64,000 nucleotides of DNA, taken from NCBI GenBank assembly GCA_947482115.1, contig CANKII010000002.1:62001-126000 (forward strand). Reading direction: 5' to 3'. A model generated the notes under the pieces. That model was not told the DNA's origin and did not search any database. It worked only from the letters and a program-made list of their open reading frames with translations. Shown here piece by piece: positions 16,172 to 25,636 of this stretch (the stretch's first letter is position 1; the number at the start of each line of letters is the position of its first letter). A program made the position numbers and the translations under genes. The DNA is from Fibrobacterota bacterium (GTDB lineage: Bacteria > Fibrobacterota > Fibrobacteria > UBA11236).

Positions 16172-17287
16172 TTACCCCGGTTCTTTGAGAATCCTCAACG
16201 GCATTACGATAAAGAAATAATTCGGCTTGTCCATCACCGGTTCCACCACAATCGCGCCCAACGGATTGTTGAATTTGAACAGCACTTCCTCGCTGTGCGC
16301 CAAGCGCAGTTCTTCCAACAAATACGCTGCATTCACGCCCACTTCCACGGCATCGCCGGTGAATTCAATCGGCATCGATTCCTCGGAGTCGCCGCCGAGA
16401 TCAGGATTCTTCGCAGTCAGTTGAAGTTTCTTGTTCTCAAACCCAAAAACCACCAAACGGGTTTTGGAATTAGCCATGGTCGAAACGCGGCGCAGCACCG
16501 ACATCAAATGCTCGCGATTGCATTTCATCGTCCGCGAAAATTCCTTGGGAATCACATTCTCATAATTCGGATACGGACCGTCGATGAGCTTGGTCAGCAA
16601 GGTGATGGACGGCGTGGTGAAGCGGGCCTGCGCGGCGCCAATTTCCATTTCAATCAACTGTTCGGGGTCTTCCGCCATACGCAAGACCTGGCTCAACGCT
16701 TTCGGTGGCAGAATCACGCCGGGAAGAGAAATCCCTTTCGATGCCACCCATGCTTTGCCGAAGCGATGACCGTCCGTGGCAACCATGCCGAGGTTTCCAC
16801 CCTTGCCTTCGCAATACACGCCGGTCAGGCTCATGCGGCTGAAATCGGCGGACACGGCGAACGATGCCTTTTCGGCAAGAAATTTTAGTTCCTTGAGCGG
16901 CGCGCTGAACGGCTTGCCCTGTTCGACTTCGGGGAGGGAAGGATATTCCGCCGCGTCATAGCCGGTGAGTGTGCCTTGGAACCCGGATTCGGACTTGATG
17001 GTGAACAAAAATTCATCCACGGAAATGATGACGGGGAAGTCGGGAAGCTCTTTGGTGACTTCCAGCAGCTTGCGGGCGTTCACCACGATGGAACCGTTCT
17101 CATGGCCCTCCACCTGCAGTTTCAGCACGATGGTCATGTCCAAATCAGTGGCCCGGATCTCGAGTTCATTGCCCTTGAGCTGGAACAGCAGGTTGTACAG
17201 GATTTGCAAAGTGGTTTTGCTGGGGATGGCGTTGCAGGCCATTTGCAGTGCATCCAGAAATACCGGCTTGTGGACTTCGAATTTCAT
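16172..17287 (-). CDS. dnaN: DNA polymerase III beta subunit (sliding clamp)
   Basis: A 371-residue ring clamp with three repeated domains. Characteristic segments are NLLFQLKGNELEIRATDLDMTI, VNARKLLEVTKELPD, MVATDGHRFGKAWV, RRVSTMANSKTRLVVFGF, and the C-terminal PNYFFIVMPLR peptide. It confers processivity on replicative polymerase. Neither dnaA nor recF lies beside it, so this is not a classical origin region. The gene diverges from fabV with 112 bases between them. Confidence 0.95.
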   Translation of the reverse strand: MKFEVHKPVFLDALQMACNAIPSKTTLQILYNLLFQLKGNELEIRATDLDMTIVLKLQVEGHENGSIVVNARKLLEVTKELPDFPVIISVDEFLFTIKSESGFQGTLTGYDAAEYPSLPEVEQGKPFSAPLKELKFLAEKASFAVSADFSRMSLTGVYCEGKGGNLGMVATDGHRFGKAWVASKGISLPGVILPPKALSQVLRMAEDPEQLIEMEIGAAQARFTTPSITLLTKLIDGPYPNYENVIPKEFSRTMKCNREHLMSVLRRVSTMANSKTRLVVFGFENKKLQLTAKNPDLGGDSEESMPIEFTGDAVEVGVNAAYLLEELRLAHSEEVLFKFNNPLGAIVVEPVMDKPNYFFIVMPLRILKEPG

Positions 17288-17399
17288 GCGCAGAACTCCC
17301 CGTTTTTTATGCAGCCGGGAAAGATAATACCCGCCCCGTCCGGTCGCGAAAAGCTAATTTTACCGGGTCATTCAGGGAAATCGAAGGGAAGCTACAGGA

Positions 17400-18578
17400 A
17401 TGGTTATCGAACCCAGAATTCGTGGTTTTCTTTGCACCACCGCCCATCCCATTGGCTGCACCGCCAGTGTGGAAGAACAAATCCAGCATGTGAAGTCCCA
17501 TGGAGCCATTGCCAATGGTCCGCGCAAGGCGCTGGTCATCGGTTGTTCCACCGGTTATGGACTGGCATCGCGCATCGCCGCCGCATTCGGCTGCGGAGCG
17601 GGCACCTTGGGCGTGGCTTATGAACGGCCCGCTGAAAAAGGCCGTACGGCTTCGCCGGGATGGTATCAAACCCGTGCTTTTGAAGAAGCCGCCGCGAAGG
17701 AAGGCCTTTATCACAAAAGCATCATGGGCGATGCCTTCTCAAAAGAGATCAAGGACGAAGTCATTGCGACCTTGAAGAGCGAACTCGGTGCCGTCGATCT
17801 TTTCGTGTACAGCCTTGCCGCTCCGCGTCGCGTACATCCGGTGACAGGCGTGGCGCATCGCTCGGTGTTGAAACCCATCAAGGCTCCGTACACCAACAAA
17901 ACGCTGGACTTCAACAGCGGTGTGGTCAGTGAAATCACGCTCGAATTGGCCACGCCTCAGGAAGTGGAAGACACCATTCAAGTCATGGGCGGCGAAGATT
18001 GGGAAATGTGGGTGGACTTGTTGAAGTCTGAAGATCTGCTGGCTCCCGGCGCGATTACGGTGGCCTATTCCTATATCGGACCCGATGTGACCCAGCCTGT
18101 TTATCGCAACGGCACCATCGGTGCGGCGAAAGATCATCTGGAAAAAACCGCACACACCTTGCAAGGCAAACTCAAGGACATCAACGGTCAGGCTTTTGTG
18201 TCGGTCAACAAGGCGCTGGTCACACAAGCCAGTTCCGCCATTCCGTTCATGCCACTTTACATCAGCGTGTTGTACAAGGTGATGAAGGAAAAAGGAATTC
18301 ACGAAGGCTGCATCGAGCAAATCGACCGGTTGTTTCGTGACCGATTGTACGTCGGTGGAAAAATTCCCACTGATGAACAAGGCCGGATTCGTTTGGACGA
18401 TTTAGAAATGCGCGAGGATGTGCAGAACGAAGTGAAACGGTTGTGGGTGGGCATTGCCACGGAGAACATGGTGGGCCAGTCGGATCTGGAAGGCTATCGC
18501 TCCGATTTCCTGCGCCTGTTCGGTTTTGGAATCGCGGGTGTGGATTATGCGGCGGATGTGCCGGAGGAGTTGATTTGA
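17400..18578 (+). CDS. fabV: trans-2-enoyl-CoA/enoyl-ACP reductase (FabV)
   Basis: A NAD(P)H-dependent reductase that completes the elongation cycle of fatty acid synthesis. At 392 residues it is the usual FabV length. It has the MVIEPRIRGFLCTTAHPIGC start, the nucleotide-binding ALVIGCSTGYGLASRIAAAFG, ERPAEKGRTASPGWYQT, and the catalytic Y-x8-K motif (VYRNGTIGAAKDHLE). FabV enzymes are typically resistant to triclosan. The stop codon overlaps the sdhC start by one base (tgATG), so it is translationally linked to sdhCAB. Confidence 0.95.
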   Translation: MVIEPRIRGFLCTTAHPIGCTASVEEQIQHVKSHGAIANGPRKALVIGCSTGYGLASRIAAAFGCGAGTLGVAYERPAEKGRTASPGWYQTRAFEEAAAKEGLYHKSIMGDAFSKEIKDEVIATLKSELGAVDLFVYSLAAPRRVHPVTGVAHRSVLKPIKAPYTNKTLDFNSGVVSEITLELATPQEVEDTIQVMGGEDWEMWVDLLKSEDLLAPGAITVAYSYIGPDVTQPVYRNGTIGAAKDHLEKTAHTLQGKLKDINGQAFVSVNKALVTQASSAIPFMPLYISVLYKVMKEKGIHEGCIEQIDRLFRDRLYVGGKIPTDEQGRIRLDDLEMREDVQNEVKRLWVGIATENMVGQSDLEGYRSDFLRLFGFGIAGVDYAADVPEELI

Positions 18579-19267
18579 TGGCGAAGAATCCCGTGACCGC
18601 TTATTTGTCTTCCTCCATCGGGAGGAAACAAATCATGGGTTTGAGCGGTGTGTACCTGTATTTCTTTCTGCTCGTTCATCTGGCCGGAAACATTGGCATG
18701 CTCTCCGGTGCCGAGCATTTCAACAGCTATGCCTATTTACTGCTGCACACGCTGAAGGAAATCATCTATCCCGTTGAATGCACCTTGGTGGCGGCATTCC
18801 TGTTGCACGTCTATCTGGGCATCAAGGTCACCATTGAGAATCGCGCCGCGCGGCCGGAACGCTATGCCGTCAACGCTTCTAAGGCGAAACAGGGGCCTTA
18901 TGCGAAATACATGTTCGTCTCCGGAATGTGGCTTTTGATTTTCGTCCTCGTGCATGTGCCGCATTTTCGGATGGGACTGTATTCCGAAATCGGAACGGTG
19001 ACCTACGACGGAGTGGAGATGCGCGACCTGTATGGCGCGGCCATGCACTTCTTCGCCAAGGGCTGGTTCACGGCCTTCTACGTCATCAGCTTTCTTTTCC
19101 TGTTCAACCATCTGGCGCATGGCGTCGGCAGCAGTTTGCAAAGTGTGGGGCTGAATCATCCGCGCTACAATGCCGCCATCCAATTCATTTCCAAGGCCTA
19201 CGCTGTGGTTATTACGGGTGGCTTCACGGCCATCGCCATCTGGGCCTATTTCCAGAGGGGAGTGTGA
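18578..19267 (+). CDS. sdhC: Succinate dehydrogenase/fumarate reductase cytochrome b subunit
   Basis: Membrane anchor carrying haem b, about 229 residues with five hydrophobic helices, the single-subunit type found in Bacteroidota, Fibrobacterota and Bacillus. It has [49 protein letters not shown] and [18 protein letters not shown], with histidines in the helices placed for haem. The start ATG at 18578 overlaps the fabV stop; a longer frame from 18443 is an artefact. sdhA follows after 2 bases. Confidence 0.9.
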   Translation: MAKNPVTAYLSSSIGRKQIMGLSGVYLYFFLLVHLAGNIGMLSGAEHFNSYAYLLLHTLKEIIYPVECTLVAAFLLHVYLGIKVTIENRAARPERYAVNASKAKQGPYAKYMFVSGMWLLIFVLVHVPHFRMGLYSEIGTVTYDGVEMRDLYGAAMHFFAKGWFTAFYVISFLFLFNHLAHGVGSSLQSVGLNHPRYNAAIQFISKAYAVVITGGFTAIAIWAYFQRGV

Positions 19268-19269
19268 AC

Positions 19270-21183
19270 ATGATACTCGATTCCAAAATTCCCCCGGGCT
19301 CCATTGAGAACAAATGGACCGATTACAAGTTTCAGATGAAGCTGGTGAATCCGGCCAACAAGCGCAAGCACAAAATCATCGTGGTGGGAACCGGTTTGGC
19401 CGGAGCCTCGGCTGCCGCCAGTCTTGCAGAGCTGGGCTATAACGTCCACTCCTTCACTTTCCATGACAGCCCCCGTCGTGCGCATAGCATCGCGGCACAG
19501 GGTGGCATCAACGCCGCGAAGAATTATCCCAACGACGGCGACAGCGTTCATCGCTTGTTTTACGACACGGTAAAAGGCGGCGACTTCCGCGCTCGCGAAG
19601 CCAATGTGCATCGCCTCGCCGAGATCAGCACGCAAATCATCGATCATTGCGTGGCACAGGGCGTGCCTTTCGCCCGCGAATACGGTGGTCTGTTGGACAA
19701 CCGCTCCTTCGGTGGTGCACAGGTTTCCCGCACCTTTTATGCGCGCGGACAAACCGGCCAGCAATTATTGCTCGGTGCCTATCAATCGTTGATGCGTCAG
19801 GTTGGACTCGGCGCGGTGAAATTGCATACGCGCCGCGAAATGCTGGATGTGGTCGTGGTTGACGGACAAACGCGTGGCATCATCGTCCGTAATCTGGTCA
19901 CGGGTGAACTGGAACGTCATGAAGCCGACGCCGTGGTATTGGCCACGGGTGGTTATGGCCGCGTCTTTTATCTCTCCACCAATGCGGTGGGTTGCAATGT
20001 CACTGCGACGTGGCGTGCACACAAGCGCGGAGCGTTGTTTGCCAATCCTTGCTTCACGCAAATCCACCCGACCTGCATTCCCGTCACCGGTGATCATCAA
20101 AGCAAGCTGACCTTGATGTCGGAGAGTTTGCGCAACGACGGCCGCGTGTGGGTTCCGAAAACGGCGGGGGACAAGCGTTCGCCGGAAAAAATCCCCGAGT
20201 CCGAACGCTTTTATTTCCTTGAGGAAAAATATCCGAGTTTCGGAAATCTGGTTCCGCGCGACGTGGCTTCGCGCAATGCGAAACAGGTTTGCGATCAGGG
20301 ATTGGGAGTGGGGGAGACGGGGCTGGCCGTCTATCTCGATTTCTCCGATGCCATCAAGCGTTTGGGCAAGGACAAGATTGCGGAGAAATACGGCAACCTC
20401 TTTCAGATGTATGACAAGATTACGGATGAAAATCCGTATCAGGTTCCCATGCGCATTTATCCCGCGGTGCATTACACCATGGGCGGTTTGTGGGTCGATT
20501 ACAATCTCATGAGCAATTTGCCGGGTCTGCATGTGCTGGGCGAAGCCAACTTCTCCGACCACGGAGCAAACCGCCTCGGTGCGAGCGCCTTGATGCAAGG
20601 ACTTGCGGATGGATACTTCATCATCCCGCATACTATCGGTCATTATCTCGCGTCGAACAAAATCCCCAAGGTCACCACGGATCATCCCGCGTTCGTTGAT
20701 GCGGAAAACTCCGTGAAGGCGCGTCAGGACAAGTTGCTGGCAGTCAAAGGCAACAAGCCTGCGATGGAATTTCACAGGCAATTGGGGAAAGTGATGTGGG
20801 ACTATTGCGGCATGGCGCGCAATGAAGCCGGACTTAAAATCGCGTTGGATGAAATCCCGAAGATTCGCGAAGCGTTCTGGAAGGAAGTCAGTGTCACCGG
20901 TTCCGGTCAGGATTTGAACATGGCTTTGGAAGAAGCGGGACGCATTGCGGACTTCCTTGAGTTCGGCGAATTGCTGGTTCTCGATGCTTATACGCGGCGT
21001 GAATCCTGCGGCGGGCATTTCCGCGAAGAGTCGCAAGTCGGAGAAGGTGAAGCCCTGCGAGACGACAACAACTTTTGCCACGTCGCCGCGTGGGAATTCA
21101 AGGGCGTGGGACAAAAATCCGAGTTGCACAAGGAACCCCTCGCCTTTGACAATGTTCATTTAACGCAGCGGAGTTACAAGTGA
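19270..21183 (+). CDS. sdhA: Succinate dehydrogenase/fumarate reductase flavoprotein subunit
   Basis: A 637-residue catalytic subunit. The FAD fold begins [23 protein letters not shown]; the covalent-flavin histidine region is [17 protein letters not shown]. Substrate motifs include THP-like [24 protein letters not shown], and [20 protein letters not shown]; the C-terminus has [12 protein letters not shown]. Start ATG at 19270. Direction of the reaction (succinate oxidation or fumarate reduction) cannot be told from sequence. Confidence 0.95.
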   Translation: MILDSKIPPGSIENKWTDYKFQMKLVNPANKRKHKIIVVGTGLAGASAAASLAELGYNVHSFTFHDSPRRAHSIAAQGGINAAKNYPNDGDSVHRLFYDTVKGGDFRAREANVHRLAEISTQIIDHCVAQGVPFAREYGGLLDNRSFGGAQVSRTFYARGQTGQQLLLGAYQSLMRQVGLGAVKLHTRREMLDVVVVDGQTRGIIVRNLVTGELERHEADAVVLATGGYGRVFYLSTNAVGCNVTATWRAHKRGALFANPCFTQIHPTCIPVTGDHQSKLTLMSESLRNDGRVWVPKTAGDKRSPEKIPESERFYFLEEKYPSFGNLVPRDVASRNAKQVCDQGLGVGETGLAVYLDFSDAIKRLGKDKIAEKYGNLFQMYDKITDENPYQVPMRIYPAVHYTMGGLWVDYNLMSNLPGLHVLGEANFSDHGANRLGASALMQGLADGYFIIPHTIGHYLASNKIPKVTTDHPAFVDAENSVKARQDKLLAVKGNKPAMEFHRQLGKVMWDYCGMARNEAGLKIALDEIPKIREAFWKEVSVTGSGQDLNMALEEAGRIADFLEFGELLVLDAYTRRESCGGHFREESQVGEGEALRDDNNFCHVAAWEFKGVGQKSELHKEPLAFDNVHLTQRSYK

Positions 21184-21968
21184 ACCAGAAGCTTTCATTC
21201 CTCCTGCGCCTGTGGCGCCAAAAGGACGGAAACTCGCAGGGAAAATTTCAGGAAATCCGCATGAAGGATATTCCGCCCGACATGTCCTTTCTGGAAATGC
21301 TGGACGAGGCGAACAACGATTTGATTCGCAAGGGTGAAGAGCCGGTGGCGTTTGAAAGCGATTGCCGCGAGGGCATTTGCGGAACCTGTTCGCTGGTCGT
21401 GAATGGTTTGCCGCACGGTTCCGATCCCGGAACCACGGTGTGCCAATTGTTCATGCGCCGGTTTAACGACGGAGCCACCATCACGGTGGAACCGTGGCGT
21501 GCGAAAGCCTTTCCGGTGATCAAGGATTTGGTGACGGATCGCAGCGCCTTCGATCAAATCATCTCCGCAGGCGGATTCGTTTCCGTCAACACCGGCGGTG
21601 CGCCGGATGCCAATGCCACTGCCATTCGCAAATGCGATGCCGATACGGCCATGGATGCGGCGGCTTGCATCGGTTGCGGTGCCTGCGTGGCGGCCTGTCC
21701 CAACGCCTCCGCCATGTTGTTTGTTTCCGCCAAGGTTTCGCATCTCGGACATTTGCCGCAGGGGCAACCGGAACGTGAACGCCGCGTGGTGCGCATGGTC
21801 CAAAAGATGGACGAACTGGGTTTTGGAAACTGTTCCAATCGTTATGAATGCGAAGCGGCATGTCCCAAGGAAATTTCCGTGGAACATATTGCGCGCATGA
21901 ATCGCGATTATGGTTTTGCCAGTTTATTGGGAACTGAACGCGAACGCGGAAATTCGGGGGCGGGGTAA
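21180..21968 (+). CDS. sdhB: Succinate dehydrogenase/fumarate reductase iron-sulfur subunit
   Basis: Starts with GTG at 21180, overlapping the sdhA stop by 4 bases (gtga). The [2Fe-2S] ligands lie in [17 protein letters not shown]; the [4Fe-4S] and [3Fe-4S] ligands lie in [13 protein letters not shown] and [16 protein letters not shown]. It transfers electrons from FAD to haem b and quinone. Length 262 residues is normal. Completes the fabV-sdhCAB unit. Confidence 0.95.
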   Translation: MNQKLSFLLRLWRQKDGNSQGKFQEIRMKDIPPDMSFLEMLDEANNDLIRKGEEPVAFESDCREGICGTCSLVVNGLPHGSDPGTTVCQLFMRRFNDGATITVEPWRAKAFPVIKDLVTDRSAFDQIISAGGFVSVNTGGAPDANATAIRKCDADTAMDAAACIGCGACVAACPNASAMLFVSAKVSHLGHLPQGQPERERRVVRMVQKMDELGFGNCSNRYECEAACPKEISVEHIARMNRDYGFASLLGTERERGNSGAG

Positions 21969-24077
21969 TTGCGAACCGCAATTTTGGCTGCGGTGTTTTC
22001 CACGGCCATTGCATTTGCGGAACAGGCACCGGCCTTTCATCTTGAAGACTTTGACGGAAAAACATTCAGCTTGAATGAACATCTGGGAAAAGATGTGGTC
22101 CTGCTGGATTTCTGGGCCACTTTCTGTGTTCCCTGTTTATCTGAACTCAATACCTACAGCGACATTCAAAAGCGTTATCCGGATTTGAAGATTGCCGCCA
22201 TCTCGGTTGATCAACCGCAAACCGCAGCCCGTGTCCGTTCTTTCGCCAAATCCAAAGCCTTTCCGTTTTCAGTGTTGCTCGATCCTGAACAGCAGGCTTA
22301 TCGATTGTATAACGTGGCGGTTTTGCCGACCACCATTTTAATCGATCGTTCGGGTCGCATCATTTTCCGCAAGGAAGGTTTTGAACCGGGTGATGAAAAG
22401 GAATTGGAAAAACGGATTGCCGAACTTCTTTCTCCTCCCACGATTTCTGCCGGAGCGGATTCCACAAACAAAACGCATGCTGCTTCGCAGGCTTCGACTT
22501 CTGCGTCAGATAAAGGTTTGCTGACTCATGTGAATCTTTCCGGGTCCAATTTCATGCGGGCTAATTATGGCAAAGAGAATCGCGACGATCCAGGTTCCAG
22601 CGGATGGCTGGAGGACTGGTTTGATTTTCGCATTGCGAGTGACAAACTCAGCTATCAGGCACGGTTCCAGGCCTATCAATTCCTAAACGACAAAACCATT
22701 CGCAATCCCACGGATCGCATCGTGAAGCAGACCTTTGCTTACGATGGGGAGCATGCCGACATCCGCGCCGGAAATCTTTACGGCAGCCTTAATCAGGGTT
22801 TGGTGTTGCATTTCTTCGAAGATCGGCAGGCGCGCATTGACCGGGATATGAAAGGCGCGTGGGGTTCACTTTCGGCGGGGAACGCTTCAAGCGCCATCGG
22901 CTTGGGGCGCGGTCGCGTATCCGTGTTCGGAGGCAACACTTATTCCAGTTTTGCGGATGTTTATACGAATGATGCCGAAGAGGATGCCCGCCGGGATGTT
23001 TATTTGCAGGGCTTGGAAGGGGAATGGGAACCGCAAACCGGAATGAAGGTCGGGTCCCAGTATCTTGAAGCTTTTCGAAAAGGCTGGCATGTCAAACTGG
23101 CCGGAGGAAACTGGCAGCAGCTTTGGGGCCCTACATCGCTGTATCTCGCATACGTCGGTTTGGTGGGACATGACGATTTCAATTATCCGAACGATTATCA
23201 CGGTCGCGCACTGTACGGGTCGCTTTCCGCAAACTGGGGAAAGTTCGAAATGGGCGGCGAGCTCAAGTACTACTACAACTATGACTTGAGTTTTACCAAT
23301 CCTCCCAGTCTGGTGAAGTATCACACCTTCCGTTTAATGGCCCGCGATATGCTGTTCTCCAACAATCAGGCCGAACGGGGTGGACAAGTGCATGGAACCT
23401 GGCATTTCCAAGACGAAGATTTTTACTCGGTGAATGTTTCCAACATAGTGTCACATCCCGAACACGATCCCAGTAAACTCATTTCTCATGTAAGCCTGCC
23501 GTATCTGGATGTGGATCAAAGCCTGCAATTGTCCAAGTCGAAACAGGGAACATTGCTTCTCGATTTGGATTGGAATCATCAGCGCAAGGCGGGAGAAGGT
23601 TCCTTTGAAGACATCAACGCCTTTAATGCCGGAATTACCGCCACCAAACCTTTGTCGGGGCCGTGGACGCTTCAGGGCGAAGCCGAACTTCAGCGTCGCT
23701 ACACGGAGTATCGCCGGGTGGATTCGGCCAATGCCTTGCTTGGAAAATTGGGTGGCGTGGGTGCCGTTTATGACAGGGACAATCCCTGGCAGGGTGTCCT
23801 CTCCGCAACGTTGGGCCGTAATTCCGCATGGACTTTCACTGTGGATTATGAAGTGACCAATTCGAAGGTGCTGGCGGACACGAACTCCATCCATTCCAAA
23901 CTTCCCGGAATCACCAACGGCTGGGCCTCTGCGTATTTCACGTATTCCGCGCTGGAAGGCAATCAAATCAGCCTGTGGGTCGGACAACGGCAGGAACGAG
24001 TAGTTTGTTCGGGAGGCAGTTGCCGTCTGGAGCCCGCCTTTGAAGGCGCAGAATTGATATGGATTACTCACTTCTGA
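21969..24077 (+). CDS. TlpA-type thioredoxin domain fused to a DUF6029-like outer-membrane beta-barrel
   Basis: Begins with TTG directly after the sdhB stop. Residues 1-18 form a signal peptide. Residues about 19-155 are a TlpA/ResA thioredoxin fold with the redox pair C53-V-P-C56 (FWATFCVPCLSEL) and the cis-proline loop VAVLPTTILID. After a Ser/Ala-rich linker, residues about 180-702 form a beta-barrel-like chain (DIRAGNLYGSLNQGLVLHFFEDRQ and many alternating aromatic strands ending WITHF) that resembles DUF6029 proteins. A periplasmic thiol-redox domain attached to a barrel suggests disulfide handling at the outer membrane. The following Omp28 and redoxin genes fit this. Function is inferred. 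Confidence 0.65.
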   Translation: MRTAILAAVFSTAIAFAEQAPAFHLEDFDGKTFSLNEHLGKDVVLLDFWATFCVPCLSELNTYSDIQKRYPDLKIAAISVDQPQTAARVRSFAKSKAFPFSVLLDPEQQAYRLYNVAVLPTTILIDRSGRIIFRKEGFEPGDEKELEKRIAELLSPPTISAGADSTNKTHAASQASTSASDKGLLTHVNLSGSNFMRANYGKENRDDPGSSGWLEDWFDFRIASDKLSYQARFQAYQFLNDKTIRNPTDRIVKQTFAYDGEHADIRAGNLYGSLNQGLVLHFFEDRQARIDRDMKGAWGSLSAGNASSAIGLGRGRVSVFGGNTYSSFADVYTNDAEEDARRDVYLQGLEGEWEPQTGMKVGSQYLEAFRKGWHVKLAGGNWQQLWGPTSLYLAYVGLVGHDDFNYPNDYHGRALYGSLSANWGKFEMGGELKYYYNYDLSFTNPPSLVKYHTFRLMARDMLFSNNQAERGGQVHGTWHFQDEDFYSVNVSNIVSHPEHDPSKLISHVSLPYLDVDQSLQLSKSKQGTLLLDLDWNHQRKAGEGSFEDINAFNAGITATKPLSGPWTLQGEAELQRRYTEYRRVDSANALLGKLGGVGAVYDRDNPWQGVLSATLGRNSAWTFTVDYEVTNSKVLADTNSIHSKLPGITNGWASAYFTYSALEGNQISLWVGQRQERVVCSGGSCRLEPAFEGAELIWITHF

Positions 24078-25615
24078 AATCCCGACGAGGATTCTGGATT
24101 CCCGCACTCGCGGGAATGACGGCTTTGGCGTTGATCGGCGGCTGTTTGACGTTCAACGATCCCAACCAGGAATTGGATCCGACACGCATTGGAGATTTGA
24201 CCTTGACTCCGTTGATAGCAGCGGAACATTACAAGGTTCAGAGAAAATTTATTCTGGAATCCTTCGGTTCTTTTGGATGCACGAATTGCCCGGATGCCGA
24301 GAGTCGACTTTTGCCTTACATCCGCAAAGATTTGCATTCGCCCCGCTATAATGCGCGCCTCGTGGTGGTAAACTATCACGTAAAATTCGGAACGGTGGAT
24401 GATCCGTGGATCACTGCCGGAACACAGGCGCGTTATGATCAGGCTTTTGCCAACAGTCTCCCGCAAGTCACATTGAATGGTTCCAATACGACTTTCGGAA
24501 TTCGGGAAACAGACGTGAGATATGCGCAGGGGGAATACGATTCCCTGGTGGCGCGATTGAAGCGAGTGGACAGCACCACTTATCTGGATTTAAGGCTGAA
24601 TGCGGTGAGTTATGACAGCCTTTCGCACAGGATGAATGTTCGTTTTACGGTCTTGAACCGGGACAGCATTGCGCAGGAGGCTTTAACCTTTCGTGTAATC
24701 GTTTCTAAAAATCTTCCCGTGAAAATCCCCCTCTATGCAAACAACTGGGAAACCATTGTTTCGGAAACGTCGGACAAGGATGCATCCGGCAAGGCGATGG
24801 TTTTAAAATCACTGGCGGGATTGAATTCGAAAACCTATTCCACAGCATTAACGATTATACCCGAAGCCACGGGTCATGGGAATCCATCCGGCTTGGAAAA
24901 TCCCACGGATTATGCTGTGGTTGTGATGGTGAAAAACGCGGATGGAGTCGTGCAAAATGTGGCGTCCTATCGCTATCATCCCGGCGCAACAGGTTTGGAT
25001 GCCCCCTTGGCCTCAACGGCCCACCTTGAGAAGCTTCTGTATAATCCGAAGTGGTATCGCACATTCGACACTTCTATAACGACCAGTATCGTTCCCGACG
25101 ATGGCAGCCTGTTGTTTGCGTGGTCCTTCGGCGATTTGGCGCGGCGTCCCGACAGTTTTTATGTGGGCATTGACACGCTGTGGACTTTGCCCCAAAATGT
25201 GAATGGCGACACGGCCAATGACTGGGACTTGCAGGTTTGCCCGGACGGGTTTTGCATGAACGGTCTCAAGGTGAATGTGCATGGTGCCAATGCGCCCATT
25301 GTTTTCGGGGACACGGGGGAATTTGGGGACACCAGCTTTCAAACTGAGCATCACTTTCAGTTCTTTCCGGCGACTTCGGCGAGCTATCACTTCACGGCAC
25401 CGGACAACAGCATCTTTGGTGCGATGATGTTCGTCCGTTCGCGATCGAGAGATGGTGCGGATACGATATTTGCTTTTGGAGCCTGGAATCTGGGATGGGA
25501 TACCACCTCGAGTGGGGCCTATCTTCCACCGATACGGCCCGTGAATGGTTACCGCCCTAAGCGGTCTGATTTCACGATAGTGGGAAATAAAGTGCGCTAC
25601 GTTCATTCTCCGTAG
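24059..25615 (+). CDS. Omp28-type outer-membrane lipoprotein with repeat-derived signal peptide
   Basis: Overlaps the preceding gene by 19 bases. A short signal peptide ends in a lipobox (LIGGC, Cys29). The Omp28 domain begins KFILESFGSFGCTNCPDAE (a Cys-x-x-Cys, thioredoxin-like) and includes LVVVNYHVKFG and SLPQVTLNGSNTTFG. A C-terminal beta-rich region of about 250 residues follows. The signal-peptide core GFWIPALAGMT is the familiar translation of a genomic palindrome (24098-24117). Likely role: cell-surface or periplasmic thiol protein acting with the neighbouring thioredoxin-fold proteins (inference). It ends 21 bases before the convergent redoxin gene. Confidence 0.75.
   Translation: MDYSLLKSRRGFWIPALAGMTALALIGGCLTFNDPNQELDPTRIGDLTLTPLIAAEHYKVQRKFILESFGSFGCTNCPDAESRLLPYIRKDLHSPRYNARLVVVNYHVKFGTVDDPWITAGTQARYDQAFANSLPQVTLNGSNTTFGIRETDVRYAQGEYDSLVARLKRVDSTTYLDLRLNAVSYDSLSHRMNVRFTVLNRDSIAQEALTFRVIVSKNLPVKIPLYANNWETIVSETSDKDASGKAMVLKSLAGLNSKTYSTALTIIPEATGHGNPSGLENPTDYAVVVMVKNADGVVQNVASYRYHPGATGLDAPLASTAHLEKLLYNPKWYRTFDTSITTSIVPDDGSLLFAWSFGDLARRPDSFYVGIDTLWTLPQNVNGDTANDWDLQVCPDGFCMNGLKVNVHGANAPIVFGDTGEFGDTSFQTEHHFQFFPATSASYHFTAPDNSIFGAMMFVRSRSRDGADTIFAFGAWNLGWDTTSSGAYLPPIRPVNGYRPKRSDFTIVGNKVRYVHSP
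24083..24120. repeat. REP-like palindrome inside the Omp28 signal-peptide region
   Basis: attcccgc (24098-24105) / gcgggaat (24110-24117) with tgac after it, in the well-known ggattcccgc...gcgggaatgac form. Translated it gives FWIPALAGMT on the plus strand and SRHSRECGNPE on the minus strand, both common footprints of this repeat family in bacterial proteins. Confidence 0.8.
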
Positions 25616-25619
25616 CGCA
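25593..25619. terminator. Hairpin between convergent Omp28 and redoxin genes
   Basis: Perfect 9-bp stem tgcgctacg (25593-25601) / cgtagcgca (25611-25619) spanning the Omp28 stop codon. There is no adjacent T-run on the plus side, only ttttt near 25634, so terminator function for either gene is uncertain. Confidence 0.4.
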
Positions 25620-25636
25620 GACTCACCGAAAGCTTT

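Noticed and set aside
18443-18577. Longer N-terminus for sdhC
   Set aside because: It runs through the end of fabV in another frame; the ATG at 18578 overlaps the fabV stop and gives a normal cytochrome b length.
19765-21159. 464-residue minus-strand frame opposite sdhA
   Set aside because: Antisense shadow with no domain; sdhA is unmistakable.
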